Origin: Anaerolineales bacterium UBA5069
Lineage (GTDB): Bacteria; Chloroflexota; Anaerolineae; Caldilineales; Caldilineaceae
NCBI GenBank assembly: GCA_002415895.1
Contig: DIAV01000116.1
Coordinates: forward strand, 5,300-26,174
Direction: 5' to 3'
DNA length: 20,875 bases
Position numbers and translations under genes: made by a program. The notes beneath the pieces were generated by a model. That model saw nothing but the letters and a program-made list of their open reading frames with translations. It had not been told where the DNA came from and did not search any database. Shown in pieces: positions 5,972 to 15,288 of the stretch (positions are counted from its first letter, which is position 1; every line of letters starts with the position of its first letter).

Positions 5972-8683
5972 ATGAGCCTCTACGAACGCGTTCCCCAGAT
6001 TGATCTTGCCCCTGCATTTAGCGATCCACCCTATGCGCCCTTTGTCGTGCGCGACTACGTGCGTCTGCTGGGCGATCTCTTCTACTTCCCACAGGCTGCG
6101 CGCGATTATGCACGCCGCTTTGCGCGCAGTGCGCGCAGCGAAAGCGGCCCGCCACAGGCGCCCACACCGCGCGCATGGGGCGCGTGGCTGCGCGACAACC
6201 CCGTGCAAGCCGACTTTGTATGGATGGTGGCGCTGCTGGGTGTGCTGCTGATTCTTGTCCTTGTCAATGGCGCAGGGATCGCGGCTGCGCTGCTCGCGCG
6301 CACACCGGCGCCACTGGGCGCTATGGGCTGGGCGCTGCTGCTGGCAATTGTTGTGTTCTTTATGCTACTGGCCATTGGCGCAGTGGGCGATCAGGTGGGC
6401 GCGCTGGCACCCTTTGCGCTGCCCGCCGCGCTGGCCATTGGCCTGACATGGCTGGCGTGCACCGCCGCGCCATTGCTTGGCATGCGCGACGGCTTTGCCG
6501 GCGTCATGCTGCTCGCCGCACTGGCGGCGCTGGCCTTTGGCGTGGCCGTAGCAGCGTTCTTTGCCACGGCCTCCGCAGGCTTCAACGGTTTGTGGACCCA
6601 TGCGGTGATTGCTGTGGTTGTTGGCACGTCGCTTGCGTTTGCGATTGGGATCATCGGCTGGCCGCGCGGCCAGGAAACGCAAACCGCCGCGCCACTCTTC
6701 ACCGATCTGTTTGGGATTTGGATCATGGCGATGGTGGCTTATCTGGCGGGTGCGCTCCGGCTGGACGACTACGTGCTCCATGCGCCCAATCTTGGCAAAT
6801 CGCCGACGCGTGAGACGTGGCTGGCGATTGCGCGCGTCACCCCGCTGCCGCTGCCCTACCTGCATGACCACATAACGGCCTGGCTGGACTTTGAATGGCA
6901 GCAGGGCATGGACAACTGCGCCTCGCTCTGGTCATATACAGGGCAGCAGGCGAGCGTGCGCAGGGCCATGCATGAGGTGTTGCGCGGTGATCTGGCGGCT
7001 CCACCAGCGCCCGAGGCAGGCGCGAAAGCTGGTTCAGGGGTTGCGCTGCATGTTGATCCCAAGCGCGATGCCGCGGCCAAACGACAGGCGGCGCGCAATA
7101 TGGCCATTGTGGCGCACGCTGCCGACAATCCGCAGCGCTACCCGTGGGGAATGCTGAGCTATAGCGAGGCAACAATGCGCGAGGCCATGCGCAACGTGCG
7201 TGGCGACATGCGTGGCGCGCCGGCGGAGGTAACGCCCCTGTCTGTGCAGCGGCGCATAAAGCGGCAGCAACAACGACAGAGCGCATCCGTGCGCCGTCGT
7301 GCCGTCCCTGTGCCCCCAGACCGCCCCGACGAGGCGCTTGTGGCCGCGTTTGGACACTTGAACCGCGGCAATCTGGCCGATGCGCTGGTTGCCTTCAAGC
7401 TGCTGCCCCAGGAAGAGCGCGCCGCCGAAATGGTGAGCCTTGTGCAGGCGCTGCATGATTTGGGCCTGCAGGAGAACTTGATGGCTAACGAACTGGTGGA
7501 GTTGCCCAAGGCTCCCCGCAAGCCTTTCCGCCCCGCGGCATGGCAGGCACTCGCCGATGTGAAGGAGATTGTGCGTTTCGCTGCCGTGGCGCGCCACTCC
7601 CTTTCACCCGAGCGCCGCGAGTTGGCGGTGGACTATGCCATGCGCAAGCTCAATGCTGTGCGCGCCGCCACACAACCGGCGACGCCCGAAACGCGCTACC
7701 TGCAGCAGTTGGCCGAGCTGTGGAGCGAAGAGCTGGAGACGTGGCTTGAGAGCGCCGCGCCGCCCGATCCCCTGGGGCGGGTGGAGAACCCCTTTCTCTT
7801 TGCCGAGCCGCTGCGCGCAGGCCGCATGTTCGTCAACCACACGCGCGAGTTAACGGCCATACGCCAGGCGTGGCAAAGCGGCAACCTGCAGCCGCTTCTG
7901 CTGCACGGGCCGCCGCAAATTGGCAAGACTTCGCTGCTCTATGCCGCCGAGCGGGTCACGCCGACAGCCGAACTGGCCTGGTTCCACCTAACCCATATTG
8001 ACCGCAAACGCATGGCGCTGGCGCAGGCACTCGGCGCCGTTGAACAGGCTGTGCGCCACACCACCATGTTGTCCATGGCAAGCAGCGCGCCGCGCCTGAT
8101 TGCGCCGCCGGCTCCCGCCGCGGGGCAGGATGCCGCGGCGGAAACCGAGCGGGTGATCCGACGCCTTTGCGCGCTCCTCCAACCACGCAATCTTGTGCTT
8201 GTGCTGGATGACTTTGACACGGCTGCGGCAGCGCTGGAGAGCGAGGGCGCGCTGCCTGCATTCCTCAACTTCATTGCGCATCTGTTTCAGACAATCACCA
8301 ACTTCAGCGCAGTCTTTGTCTATGAGCGCCCACCCCTGGACACGGACGCGCCACTCTTTGGCACGCTGGCCGATTCCGTGCGGACTATCGTCCTGGGCCC
8401 GCTGGCGGCGGAAGACAGCGCGCGTCTGCTGCGTCCTGCCAAATTTCCGCTCTACTTCACCGATCCAGCCGCCGCGCGCGTGGCTGAGGTGACAAATGGG
8501 CAGCCCTGGCTGGTACAGGTGCTGGCCCATGCGATTGTTGAGCGCTTCAATACGCAGGCTGCCCAGCGTGTGGGCGAGCCGCTCATTTGCGTGGAGGATG
8601 TGGCGGCTGCGTTGGAGGATGAAGCGTTTGTCCAGCGGACCAGGCTGCTTGGGCAGAACTCGGCACAGCGCGCACTACCCTAA
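5972..8683 (+). CDS. Membrane-anchored STAND-like P-loop ATPase, function unknown
   Basis: I do not recognise a named family for the whole 903-residue protein. Residues 1-80 are soluble. Six hydrophobic segments follow at about 82-105, 116-138, 143-165, 176-199, 208-229 and 240-262. A cytosolic middle part (about 265-600) is rich in Ala and Arg with some helical-repeat character. The C-terminal part is an AAA/STAND-type NTPase. It opens with NPFLFAEPL...FVNHTREL, like the FVGRxxEL entry of these ATPases, then Walker [10 protein letters not shown] (646-654, K652) and Walker [10 protein letters not shown] (D746, D747). [13 protein letters not shown] (~808-820) and [13 protein letters not shown] (~842-854) match the PL...eeA..LL and GxPxllQ elements of that superfamily. 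ATP binding is likely; role and partners are unknown. I chose ATG 5972 because MSLYERV reads as a natural start; GTG 5897 would add 25 unconvincing residues. The last 101 nt overlap the MFS gene on the other strand. Confidence 0.8.
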   Translation: MSLYERVPQIDLAPAFSDPPYAPFVVRDYVRLLGDLFYFPQAARDYARRFARSARSESGPPQAPTPRAWGAWLRDNPVQADFVWMVALLGVLLILVLVNGAGIAAALLARTPAPLGAMGWALLLAIVVFFMLLAIGAVGDQVGALAPFALPAALAIGLTWLACTAAPLLGMRDGFAGVMLLAALAALAFGVAVAAFFATASAGFNGLWTHAVIAVVVGTSLAFAIGIIGWPRGQETQTAAPLFTDLFGIWIMAMVAYLAGALRLDDYVLHAPNLGKSPTRETWLAIARVTPLPLPYLHDHITAWLDFEWQQGMDNCASLWSYTGQQASVRRAMHEVLRGDLAAPPAPEAGAKAGSGVALHVDPKRDAAAKRQAARNMAIVAHAADNPQRYPWGMLSYSEATMREAMRNVRGDMRGAPAEVTPLSVQRRIKRQQQRQSASVRRRAVPVPPDRPDEALVAAFGHLNRGNLADALVAFKLLPQEERAAEMVSLVQALHDLGLQENLMANELVELPKAPRKPFRPAAWQALADVKEIVRFAAVARHSLSPERRELAVDYAMRKLNAVRAATQPATPETRYLQQLAELWSEELETWLESAAPPDPLGRVENPFLFAEPLRAGRMFVNHTRELTAIRQAWQSGNLQPLLLHGPPQIGKTSLLYAAERVTPTAELAWFHLTHIDRKRMALAQALGAVEQAVRHTTMLSMASSAPRLIAPPAPAAGQDAAAETERVIRRLCALLQPRNLVLVLDDFDTAAAALESEGALPAFLNFIAHLFQTITNFSAVFVYERPPLDTDAPLFGTLADSVRTIVLGPLAAEDSARLLRPAKFPLYFTDPAAARVAEVTNGQPWLVQVLAHAIVERFNTQAAQRVGEPLICVEDVAAALEDEAFVQRTRLLGQNSAQRALP

Positions 8684-9866
8684 TTGAAATCGCGGCGAGG
8701 ATTGCGTAGACGACCGCAGTGCCCGCGAAGACACCTCGGTAGCCCGCGCTTACGGCAATTGCGGCGGCAATCATGGGGGCAACTGTGCGCGCCGAAGCCT
8801 GCACGCTTGTGTCCAGGCCATACGTTGCACCCTGATTGCCTTGAGGCGACCACAGATTCATGAGCGCGGCTGTCGCCGGTATCAGTCCGCCTGTGGCAAT
8901 GCCCGCCAGCGCCTGGAAGATGATAAGCTGCTGGGGCGATGTGACGAATATTTGCGGGATTTGCAGGAAGGCCGCAGCCACCGCCGAGCCGATGAGCACG
9001 TAGCTGTGGCCGTAGCGGTCGCCGACGCGGCCCAGATAGACGGCGCTCAGCGCGCTGGTGACGGCGGCGGCGCCAATCGCCACGCCTGTGAGCGCCGCCG
9101 CACCAGATTCCACGTTGCGGTTCAGCCCCAGCACAAAGAGCGCCAGAATGGGTGTGATGAGCGTTGCACCCAGACTGCGCAGAAATGTCAGCGCATAGAG
9201 GCCGCGCATCCCCGGTGCGTGCAGAAGGTGGCTGTAGCCCTCCCAGAAGCCCTCGCGCTGGGCGCGCGCCTGGGGCACGAAATCCTCCTGCACGAAAAAG
9301 ATGACGGCCAGCCCCGCCAGCCCCAGCAACGCGCCCGTAATCCAGAAACTCTCGCGAAAGCCGAAGGCCTCGCCCAGCAGCCCGCCGATCACAGGGCCGC
9401 CGGCGACGCCCACCCAGCGCGCCATGTTGGTCGTGCCCATGGCGAAACCGATTTGATCGCGCGGGGTTGACGCCGCAACCAGCGCGTTGGTCGCGGCGAG
9501 CACGCCGGTGACTGCCCCTTGCAGCGCGCGCAAGATAACAAGTTGCTCGGCGCTCTGCACCATGCCCATGGCCGCCATAATAATGGCACCGCCGATTGTG
9601 GCGCGCGCGAGCATGAGCTTTCGCCCGCGCCTGTCGGCCACAGCCCCCCAAATAGGCGAGGCGATCATCATGGTGACAGCCTGGGCCGAAAAGACCATGC
9701 CTGCCCAGAACGCAAGCGAGCCGCGCGTGGCAATGCCCAATTCGCGCACGTAAAGCGGAAGGAATGGGTAGACGAGGCTGAAACCGGCCGTGGAAAGAAA
9801 CTGCACAATCGTCAAGACAAGCAGATTGCGCTTCCAGTTGATTTGCGTGGTTTGCTGCGGCTGCAT
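8583..9866 (-). CDS. MFS transporter, DHA1-like drug efflux type
   Basis: A major facilitator superfamily secondary transporter, probably a proton-coupled exporter in the cytoplasmic membrane. About 12 hydrophobic helices are visible in 427 residues. The loop 2-3 signature appears as [13 protein letters not shown], and a GxxxGPxxGG-like motif C appears as [17 protein letters not shown] in helix 5, typical of antiporters of the DHA1 group. A long basic/polar central loop follows helix 6. The start is uncertain: ATG 9866 begins [11 protein letters not shown], while ATG 9893 would add nine residues, and neither has a strong ribosome site. The final ~33 residues after helix 12 are proline-rich (TQPPHPPRK end) and lie wholly antisense to the 3' end of the ATPase gene. 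It lies 65 nt after the CPBP gene on the same strand, so co-transcription is possible. Substrate is unknown. Confidence 0.85.
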   Translation of the reverse strand: MQPQQTTQINWKRNLLVLTIVQFLSTAGFSLVYPFLPLYVRELGIATRGSLAFWAGMVFSAQAVTMMIASPIWGAVADRRGRKLMLARATIGGAIIMAAMGMVQSAEQLVILRALQGAVTGVLAATNALVAASTPRDQIGFAMGTTNMARWVGVAGGPVIGGLLGEAFGFRESFWITGALLGLAGLAVIFFVQEDFVPQARAQREGFWEGYSHLLHAPGMRGLYALTFLRSLGATLITPILALFVLGLNRNVESGAAALTGVAIGAAAVTSALSAVYLGRVGDRYGHSYVLIGSAVAAAFLQIPQIFVTSPQQLIIFQALAGIATGGLIPATAALMNLWSPQGNQGATYGLDTSVQASARTVAPMIAAAIAVSAGYRGVFAGTAVVYAILAAISIRVVRAVPSSAQAAWSAGQTLHPPTQPPHPPRK

Positions 9867-9931
9867 GAAAACGCTCGCTGCCAGCCGGTGCATGCACCGA
9901 TGCTTGTGAAATTATGTTGATGCCGCGTGCG

Positions 9932-11101
9932 CTACTTGCTGATCTGCTGGAGCAAATCAACACTCAGGTATGCCAGCACACCCAGGATGATGTTGTAGGT
10001 GGCGTGCAGGATCATGGCTGTGGATGTGTTTTCGCGTATGCGCACAATGCCCAGCACCAGGCCCAAGAGGAGAACAACGCCCGTGGAGAGGGTGATCCCG
10101 TAGTTGCTGTGCAGCAAGGCAAAAAGGGTTGCCGTGAGCAGCAGCCCCAAACGGGGTTGCGCCGCCCCGCGCATGAGCGTCTCCTCGCCCAGCGCGGCAG
10201 CAAGGCCCAGCGTGAGGATGCCCCATGGTGAGTTGAAGAGCGGCCCCAGCAGTTGCTCGGTCAGTTCTTCCACATCAGCGTCGCCCGCAAAGCCCAGGAA
10301 CATGGCGATTGCCTGAATCACCATAACGACGACCACCATGATGACGGCCAGCCCCATGCCCAACAGAATCTGACGCATGGAAGGCCAGACCAGCCCCAGG
10401 CGGCGCAGCGTTTCGCGCCAACCGCGCCGCAGCGGCCAGCCCACACCCACAAATGCCAGCAGCGCCATGAGGATTTGCTGGCCCCAGATGCCGGCGAAAC
10501 TCGTGACCGACACCCCTGCCTCTTCAGCCTCACTCACCATGGTAGAGAGGTTGGCCAAGCCTACACCGATTGTAATCAGCATGTTGATGATGACCAGCAT
10601 GGTCATGCTCAACGCAACGGCGTGCACGGTATTGGTGGCATCAATGGGGATGTAGCGTGCGCAGAAACGGCGCACGGCTGGCAGCAGCAGAAGAATGCCG
10701 ATGGCCGCGGGCAGGAGCAGGCCCCATGCCACGAGGGCGGGGTTGTCCACCATGCCGCCCAGCGGATTCTGTGCGGCCAGCTCGGGTTGGCTGCTGCTGA
10801 GCGCAGTGAAAGCAAAGAGCCCCAGCGCGCCCAGGCTGACAACAAGATAGAGGCCACCCAGCAGCAGATAGGCCATGGCGCGCAGGATTGCCGCGGAGTC
10901 ATCGCGCGGCTTGAAGGGCACGGGCGGCGGCACGAGGGCAGCCTCCGCATCAACAGGCGTATCCGTGTTCTCCACAGTCGCAATGGCCCGCATTGCGGCA
11001 TCCTGCGTATCGCGCTTGCGTGCGCGCTCGGCGCCGTTGGCCAACAGCAGGATGAGGAAGAGAGGCAGAAAGGTGAGGAGGATGCCTGCCAGGTCGCTCA
11101 T
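9932..11101 (-). CDS. CPBP-family intramembrane metalloprotease (CAAX protease/bacteriocin-processing type)
   Basis: A polytopic membrane protein of 389 residues from ATG 11101. Residues 5-21 form an N-terminal helix, followed by a charged, Pro-containing cytosolic stretch (22-68) and about eight more hydrophobic segments. The CPBP (ABI, Rce1-like) active-site pattern is complete: GEETLMRG with E306, E307 and R311; LLTATLFALLHSNY with H331; and TAMILHATYN with H366 and N370. These Glu/His/Asn residues are the catalytic set of glutamate-type intramembrane proteases. The substrate is unknown; members process prenylated or secreted peptides or act in other membrane roles. The reading frame stays open up to 11320, but that stretch has no membrane or domain features and runs into the ppk promoter, so MSDLAG is the preferred start. 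No clear ribosome site is visible. Confidence 0.85.
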   Translation of the reverse strand: MSDLAGILLTFLPLFLILLLANGAERARKRDTQDAAMRAIATVENTDTPVDAEAALVPPPVPFKPRDDSAAILRAMAYLLLGGLYLVVSLGALGLFAFTALSSSQPELAAQNPLGGMVDNPALVAWGLLLPAAIGILLLLPAVRRFCARYIPIDATNTVHAVALSMTMLVIINMLITIGVGLANLSTMVSEAEEAGVSVTSFAGIWGQQILMALLAFVGVGWPLRRGWRETLRRLGLVWPSMRQILLGMGLAVIMVVVVMVIQAIAMFLGFAGDADVEELTEQLLGPLFNSPWGILTLGLAAALGEETLMRGAAQPRLGLLLTATLFALLHSNYGITLSTGVVLLLGLVLGIVRIRENTSTAMILHATYNIILGVLAYLSVDLLQQISK

Positions 11102-11414
11102 GGGTTGTCCGTGTGTGCACGTGCGGCGGATGGAATGATCTGCGGTGTCGTCATGTGTACAGTGTACTTTCCTGCTGACGTGCCGCCAAACCAGTGCGCG
11201 GCGCGTTGCCGGCGCCCCGCAGGTGTGATGTATGTGGATTGTCTCTGCACTTCTGGGACCTGCGTAATGCGGGCCAGCCGCGCAGACGCCTGGACAAGGG
11301 AATCGCGTGCCTCTCGACAAGGTTCACGCGGTCGGGTAGAATTGCCATACATGGCGCGCTGCCGGACGCATGCGCTGCACTGATGTCCATGATGGCAAAC
11401 AGAACGGTAATCCT
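11102..11414. other. Divergent intergenic region between CPBP protease and ppk1
   Basis: These 313 nt hold no credible gene. On the + strand they contain the ppk promoter at 11314-11342. On the - strand I see no convincing promoter for the CPBP gene. A GTAC-AGT-GTAC near-palindrome (about 11157-11167) is too short to interpret. Confidence 0.5.
11314..11342 (+). promoter_or_regulatory. Predicted sigma-70-type promoter for ppk1
   Basis: TCGACA (11314-11319) and TAGAAT (11337-11342) are separated by 17 nt, each one or two mismatches from consensus. The expected start is near 11349, upstream of both candidate ppk1 start codons (11370 and 11415). Confidence 0.55.
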
Positions 11415-13694
11415 ATGAGCGATCAAATGAATCGCGCACCAATCACTACTGGGGTCTTGGATGTGCAGGGTGTGGCTATCCAGCAGCCGGACGATGAATC
11501 CGTGGCACCGGAAGATGCTGCGCCGCCGCGCCCCGAGGCGCTGAGCATTCCGCCCGTGTCGGTGCACCCGCCGGTGGATCTCGCTTCGCTTTCGCTGGAA
11601 GCGCTGAGCACGTCGGAGGAAGTCTATTTCTACGAGCTTTCATGGCTGGATTTCAACTGGCGCGTGCTCATGGAGGCGTATGATGCACGCAATCCGCTGC
11701 TTGAGCGCTTGAAGTTCGTTGCCATTGCTGCGAGCAATCTGGATGAGTTCTTCAGCAAGCGCGTGGGCGGCCTCAAGCGCCAGAATGCCGTTGGCCTGCA
11801 GAACCTCAAGCTTGCCGGTCTCACCCCTGCCGAGAAACTGGAAATGCTCTCGCAGGCGGTGCGCCCCATGATCAAACTCCAAAGTGATTGTCTGCTCGAC
11901 CAGTTGCTTCCTGCATTGGCCGAGTATGGTGTACACCTGTTGGATTATGCCGAGTGTACGCCCGATCAGCAGGCGCGCCTCAACGAATACTTCGAGAATG
12001 TCATCTATCCCACGCTCACGCCGCTGGCGGTTGACCCTGGCCATCCCTTTCCATTCATCAGCAACCTGAGCTTGAGCCTTGGTGTCCAGTTGCGCAATCC
12101 GGCGTCAGGCGAGATCTATTTTTCGCGCCTCAAGGTGCCGGCCAACCGCCCGCGCTGGACACCCATAGACACGCCCATGAGCTTCGTGCCACTGGGGCAG
12201 ATTATCATTGCCAACTTGCACCGCCTCTATCCCGGCATGGAGATTCTCTCGGCCTATACCTTCCGCGTGACGCGCAATGCCGACATTGCGCGCAACGAGG
12301 AAGAGGCTGACGACCTGCTCGAGATGATCAACGATGAGTTGCGCGAGCGCCGCTTTGCGCCCGTGGTGCGCCTTGAGGTGGACGCGGCCATGGATGAGCG
12401 CATGGTTGAGTTTTTGCGCGCCGAACTTGAGCTTGATTCCATGGATGTCTACCGTATTCGGGGGCCGTTGCGCCAAACCGATCTCTTCGCGCTCACGGAG
12501 CTGAATCTGCCGCACCTCAAGTTTGAGCCATGGCTTCCACTCACGCCGCCGCGCTTTGTGGGCATTGATCGCGATACGCGCCCTTCGGACCTTTTCGCGG
12601 CGATTCGTCAGGGTGACATCCTGCTGCACCATCCCTATCAGAGCTTTACCGTGAGCACGCAGCAGTTCATAGAGATTGCCGCGCGCGACCCGCAGGTGCT
12701 CGCCATCAAGCAAACGCTCTACCGCACGAGCAATGATTCGCCCATTGTTTCGGCGCTGATTCAGGCAGCAGAGCGGGGCAAGCAGGTGGCGGTGCTGGTG
12801 GAGGTAAAGGCGCGTTTTGATGAGGAGCGCAATATTGAATGGGCGCGCAAATTGGAAGATGCCGGCTGCCATGTGGCCTACGGCCTTGTGGGCCTCAAGA
12901 CGCACTCCAAGATTTCGCTGGTGGTGCGCGAAGAGGATGATGGTGTGCGCACCTACTTCCACATTGGCACAGGCAATTACAACCCCAAGACAGCTACGCT
13001 TTATACGGACCTGGGGCTGATTTCATGCCAGCCCGACATTGGGGCGGACATTCTGGACCTTTTCAATTATCTCACGGGATACAGCCGGCAGACTTCTTAT
13101 CGCAAGCTGCTGATCGCGCCCGTCACCATGCGCGATCGCTTTATGGAGATGATCGACGGTGAAATTGCCCACGCGAGTGCAGGACGCCCCGCGCGCATTA
13201 TTGCCAAAATGAACACGCTGGACGACCCGGCGGTCGTGCAGCGCCTCTATGAAGCAAGCCAGGCGGGTGTGAGTATTGACCTGATTGTGCGCGGCAATTG
13301 CCGCCTGCGCCCGGGCATTCCGGGGGTGAGCGAGAACATACGCGTGATTAGCGTGATTGGCCGCTTTTTGGAGCACTCGCGCATCTTCTACTTCGAGAAT
13401 AATGGCGAACCCCGCTACTACATCAGCAGCGCCGACTGGATGCGTCGCAATCTGAGCAACCGCGTGGAAGCGGCTGCGCCCATTGAGGATCCGCGCCTGC
13501 ACGAGCAGTTGCAGCACATTCTGCAGGTTTCGCTCACGGATCACCGCCAGGCGTGGGAAATGCTGCCCGATGCCAGCTACCGCAAGCGCGTGCCGGAGGA
13601 CCCCAACAGCCCCTTCGCGTTGGGCACGCACCTGTCGCTCATGGAGTATACGCGCGTGATCACCAAGCAGAGCATGATACGCGCGACGCGGTAA
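11415..13694 (+). CDS. ppk1: Polyphosphate kinase 1
   Basis: PPK1 reversibly polymerises the gamma-phosphate of ATP into inorganic polyphosphate, the cell's phosphate and energy store. From ATG 11415 the product is 759 residues. A ~65-residue disordered, Pro/Glu-rich N-terminus precedes the family core, which opens with the N domain around [15 protein letters not shown] and [13 protein letters not shown]. The two histidines known in E. coli as H435 (autophosphorylated) and H592 appear here as H497 in [10 protein letters not shown] and H654 in [12 protein letters not shown]. Both are shifted by the same 62 residues, as expected if the core is colinear. [12 protein letters not shown] and [11 protein letters not shown] are further PPK1 signatures, so all domains are intact. 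An in-frame ATG at 11370 would add 15 residues. The promoter is at 11314-11342 and a hairpin lies 29 nt downstream. Confidence 0.96.
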   Translation: MSDQMNRAPITTGVLDVQGVAIQQPDDESVAPEDAAPPRPEALSIPPVSVHPPVDLASLSLEALSTSEEVYFYELSWLDFNWRVLMEAYDARNPLLERLKFVAIAASNLDEFFSKRVGGLKRQNAVGLQNLKLAGLTPAEKLEMLSQAVRPMIKLQSDCLLDQLLPALAEYGVHLLDYAECTPDQQARLNEYFENVIYPTLTPLAVDPGHPFPFISNLSLSLGVQLRNPASGEIYFSRLKVPANRPRWTPIDTPMSFVPLGQIIIANLHRLYPGMEILSAYTFRVTRNADIARNEEEADDLLEMINDELRERRFAPVVRLEVDAAMDERMVEFLRAELELDSMDVYRIRGPLRQTDLFALTELNLPHLKFEPWLPLTPPRFVGIDRDTRPSDLFAAIRQGDILLHHPYQSFTVSTQQFIEIAARDPQVLAIKQTLYRTSNDSPIVSALIQAAERGKQVAVLVEVKARFDEERNIEWARKLEDAGCHVAYGLVGLKTHSKISLVVREEDDGVRTYFHIGTGNYNPKTATLYTDLGLISCQPDIGADILDLFNYLTGYSRQTSYRKLLIAPVTMRDRFMEMIDGEIAHASAGRPARIIAKMNTLDDPAVVQRLYEASQAGVSIDLIVRGNCRLRPGIPGVSENIRVISVIGRFLEHSRIFYFENNGEPRYYISSADWMRRNLSNRVEAAAPIEDPRLHEQLQHILQVSLTDHRQAWEMLPDASYRKRVPEDPNSPFALGTHLSLMEYTRVITKQSMIRATR

Positions 13695-13723
13695 GCAGGT
13701 GTGGCACCGGCAGATAGCGTAGA

Positions 13724-13767
13724 GGACACAACAACGGGAGGCCGCAAGGCCTCCCGTTGTTGTGTCC
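13724..13767. terminator. Perfect 20-bp hairpin with GCAA loop between convergent ppk1 and mdh
   Basis: Arms 13724-13743 and 13748-13767 are perfectly complementary around GCAA (13744-13747). Read on the + strand this is a GNRA-type tetraloop, and read on the - strand the loop is TTGC. Neither side has a proper T-run. Its place between the ends of two convergent genes fits a bidirectional terminator. Confidence 0.75.
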
Positions 13768-13796
13768 ACCACTTGTCATTTTAAACACGCTGCTGC

Positions 13797-14780
13797 CTAG
13801 CCCAGCATTTCGGCCACGCCGTCGCGCTCCTCCAGGAGTTCGGTGCCGGTGGCGGCGATCATCTCACTGTCAAAGGCGCTCAACTCCAGCCCTTCCACCA
13901 CCGAGTAGACACCATTGCTGACGGTGACGGGGTAGGAGAAGACCACACCTTCGGGCGAGCCGTACTGGCCTGTGCTGGGAATGCCCATGCTTACCCAGTC
14001 GCCGGCGGGCGTGCCGCTGTGCCACGTTTGCACGTGGTTGATGGCGGCGTTGGCGGCGCTGGCGGCGCTGCTCTGCCCGCGTGCCTCAATAATGGCCGCG
14101 CCGCGCTTCTGCACGGTGGGAATGAACGTGCTGCGAATCCAGGCATCATCGCCAATGACGCCGGCGGCGGGCTTGCCGCTAATCTCGGCGTGGTAGGCAT
14201 CGGGATACTGCGTGGCGCTATGATTGCCCCAGATGGTCACCTTGCGCACGTCGGTCAAGGCCACGCCTGCCTTGGCGGCAAGCTGCGCCTTGGCGCGGTT
14301 GTGGTCAAGGCGCGTCATCGCGGTAAAGCGATCGGCGGGGACATCAGGTGCGTTCTTCATGGCAATGAGCGCATTGGTGTTGGCGGGGTTGCCCACAACA
14401 AGGACGCGCAGGTCGGCCGCGGCCACGGCGTTGAGCGCCTTGCCCTGCACGCTGAAGATGGCGGCATTTGCTCCCAGCAGATCCTTGCGCTCCATTCCCT
14501 TGGAGCGGGGGCGCGCACCGACAAGCAGCGCCCAGTTGATGCCGTCGAACGCAACTTCGGGATTGTCGCTCATCACAATATTGTGGAGCAGCGGGAATGC
14601 GCAGTCGTCCAACTCCATGGCCACGCCGTTGAGCGCCTGGAGTGCGGGGGTGATTTCCAGCATTTGCAGAATCACGGGCTGGTCGGGGCCAAAAAGGTCG
14701 CCATTGGCAATGCGGAAGAGCAGGGCATAACCAATGTTGCCCGCAGCGCCGGTAACGGCAACGCGAATTGGTTGTTTCAT
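13797..14780 (-). CDS. mdh: Malate dehydrogenase, NAD-dependent (LDH/MDH family, MDH type 2)
   Basis: This cytosolic enzyme interconverts malate and oxaloacetate with NAD+/NADH in the TCA cycle. The 327-residue length is standard. The Rossmann glycine motif GAAGNIG is at residues 11-17. E42 follows beta-2 (LQMLEI), the acidic position that favours NAD over NADP. Substrate-binding arginines lie in [13 protein letters not shown] (R90-R98 region). D159 in TRLDHNRAK and H187 in [11 protein letters not shown] form the catalytic pair. GxxTxxV-like and [16 protein letters not shown] segments further down match the MDH type 2 (Thermus/cytosolic-like) branch. AGGAG eight nt before the ATG (minus strand) is a clear ribosome site. 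It is convergent with ppk1 and probably a single-gene unit. All key residues are present. Confidence 0.95.
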   Translation of the reverse strand: MKQPIRVAVTGAAGNIGYALLFRIANGDLFGPDQPVILQMLEITPALQALNGVAMELDDCAFPLLHNIVMSDNPEVAFDGINWALLVGARPRSKGMERKDLLGANAAIFSVQGKALNAVAAADLRVLVVGNPANTNALIAMKNAPDVPADRFTAMTRLDHNRAKAQLAAKAGVALTDVRKVTIWGNHSATQYPDAYHAEISGKPAAGVIGDDAWIRSTFIPTVQKRGAAIIEARGQSSAASAANAAINHVQTWHSGTPAGDWVSMGIPSTGQYGSPEGVVFSYPVTVSNGVYSVVEGLELSAFDSEMIAATGTELLEERDGVAEMLG

Positions 14781-14911
14781 GGCTCAAATCTCCTGTGCAG
14801 CGTGTGAATGTATGGACAGCGGATCGCGATAAGTTGAGCAAATGCTGGTTAATCGGCGTTTGCTGATGCAAGATGCATGGGCAAACGGACTGGAATCGTA
14901 GGCAGTCGGTG

Positions 14912-14940
14912 TTTTTGGGCCGCAACGCATGGTGTATACT
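14912..14940 (+). promoter_or_regulatory. Possible promoter upstream of the FG-GAP gene
   Basis: A good -10 box TATACT (14935-14940) is preceded at 17 nt by a weak -35 (TTTTTG, 14912-14917). It points toward the secreted-protein gene, which starts about 340 nt further on. Confidence 0.35.
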
Positions 14941-15094
14941 CGTTTGGATGCGGTGCTATGCAGGCGTTGGCCTTCGTGGTGCAGGAGTTCGTCAACGCCC
15001 CGACGACGCACCGCAGTGTACCGCCAAGTGTGCGATTCGGCAACGTTCGCGACCTGATTTCCAATCGATTTCCCATGGCTCTGCTGTGGTGCGG

Positions 15095-15106
15095 ACCTGT
15101 ACAGGT
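15095..15106. promoter_or_regulatory. Perfect palindrome ACCTGTACAGGT, possible operator
   Basis: This 12-bp perfect dyad lies in the non-coding region, downstream of the possible promoter at 14912-14940 and ~180 nt before the FG-GAP start. Its central eight bases (CCTGTACA) recur at 15232-15239. The regulator, if any, is unknown. Confidence 0.3.
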
Positions 15107-15288
15107 GTGTGGTTTGGATTGCTCGGCGGCGGGCACAGGCCATGCAAATACTTGTCGCGCCGCGAGGGCATCGTGATCCGTTTCGTCCAGTCCGCGCAGT
15201 CGGTTGTTGGCAGCACTGCAATTGTTGATTTCCTGTACATGCCTGGCGCGCTGGTGGCGCAGGGCGCACGGAGTGAAAGGTTCTCCTC

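Larger units (their letters stand above)
14781..15288. other. Long divergent intergenic region, mdh to FG-GAP gene
   Basis: These 508 nt separate two divergent genes. They contain the mdh ribosome site at the left edge, a possible + strand promoter (14912-14940), a perfect 12-bp palindrome (15095-15106), and CCTGTACA again at 15232-15239. Open frames here (for example 14873-15292 +) have unconvincing, Cys/Arg-rich translations and no ribosome site, so I treat the region as non-coding. If the promoter is real, the secreted protein's mRNA has a leader of about 340 nt. Confidence 0.5.

Noticed and set aside
8680..9963. 427-codon second minus-strand frame over the MFS gene
   Set aside because: A frame-shifted shadow of the MFS gene; its translation is Arg/Ala/His-rich without membrane helices.
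11102..11320. 73-codon N-terminal extension of the CPBP protease
   Set aside because: The added residues are Cys/His/Arg-rich without structure and the frame runs into the ppk1 promoter on the other strand.
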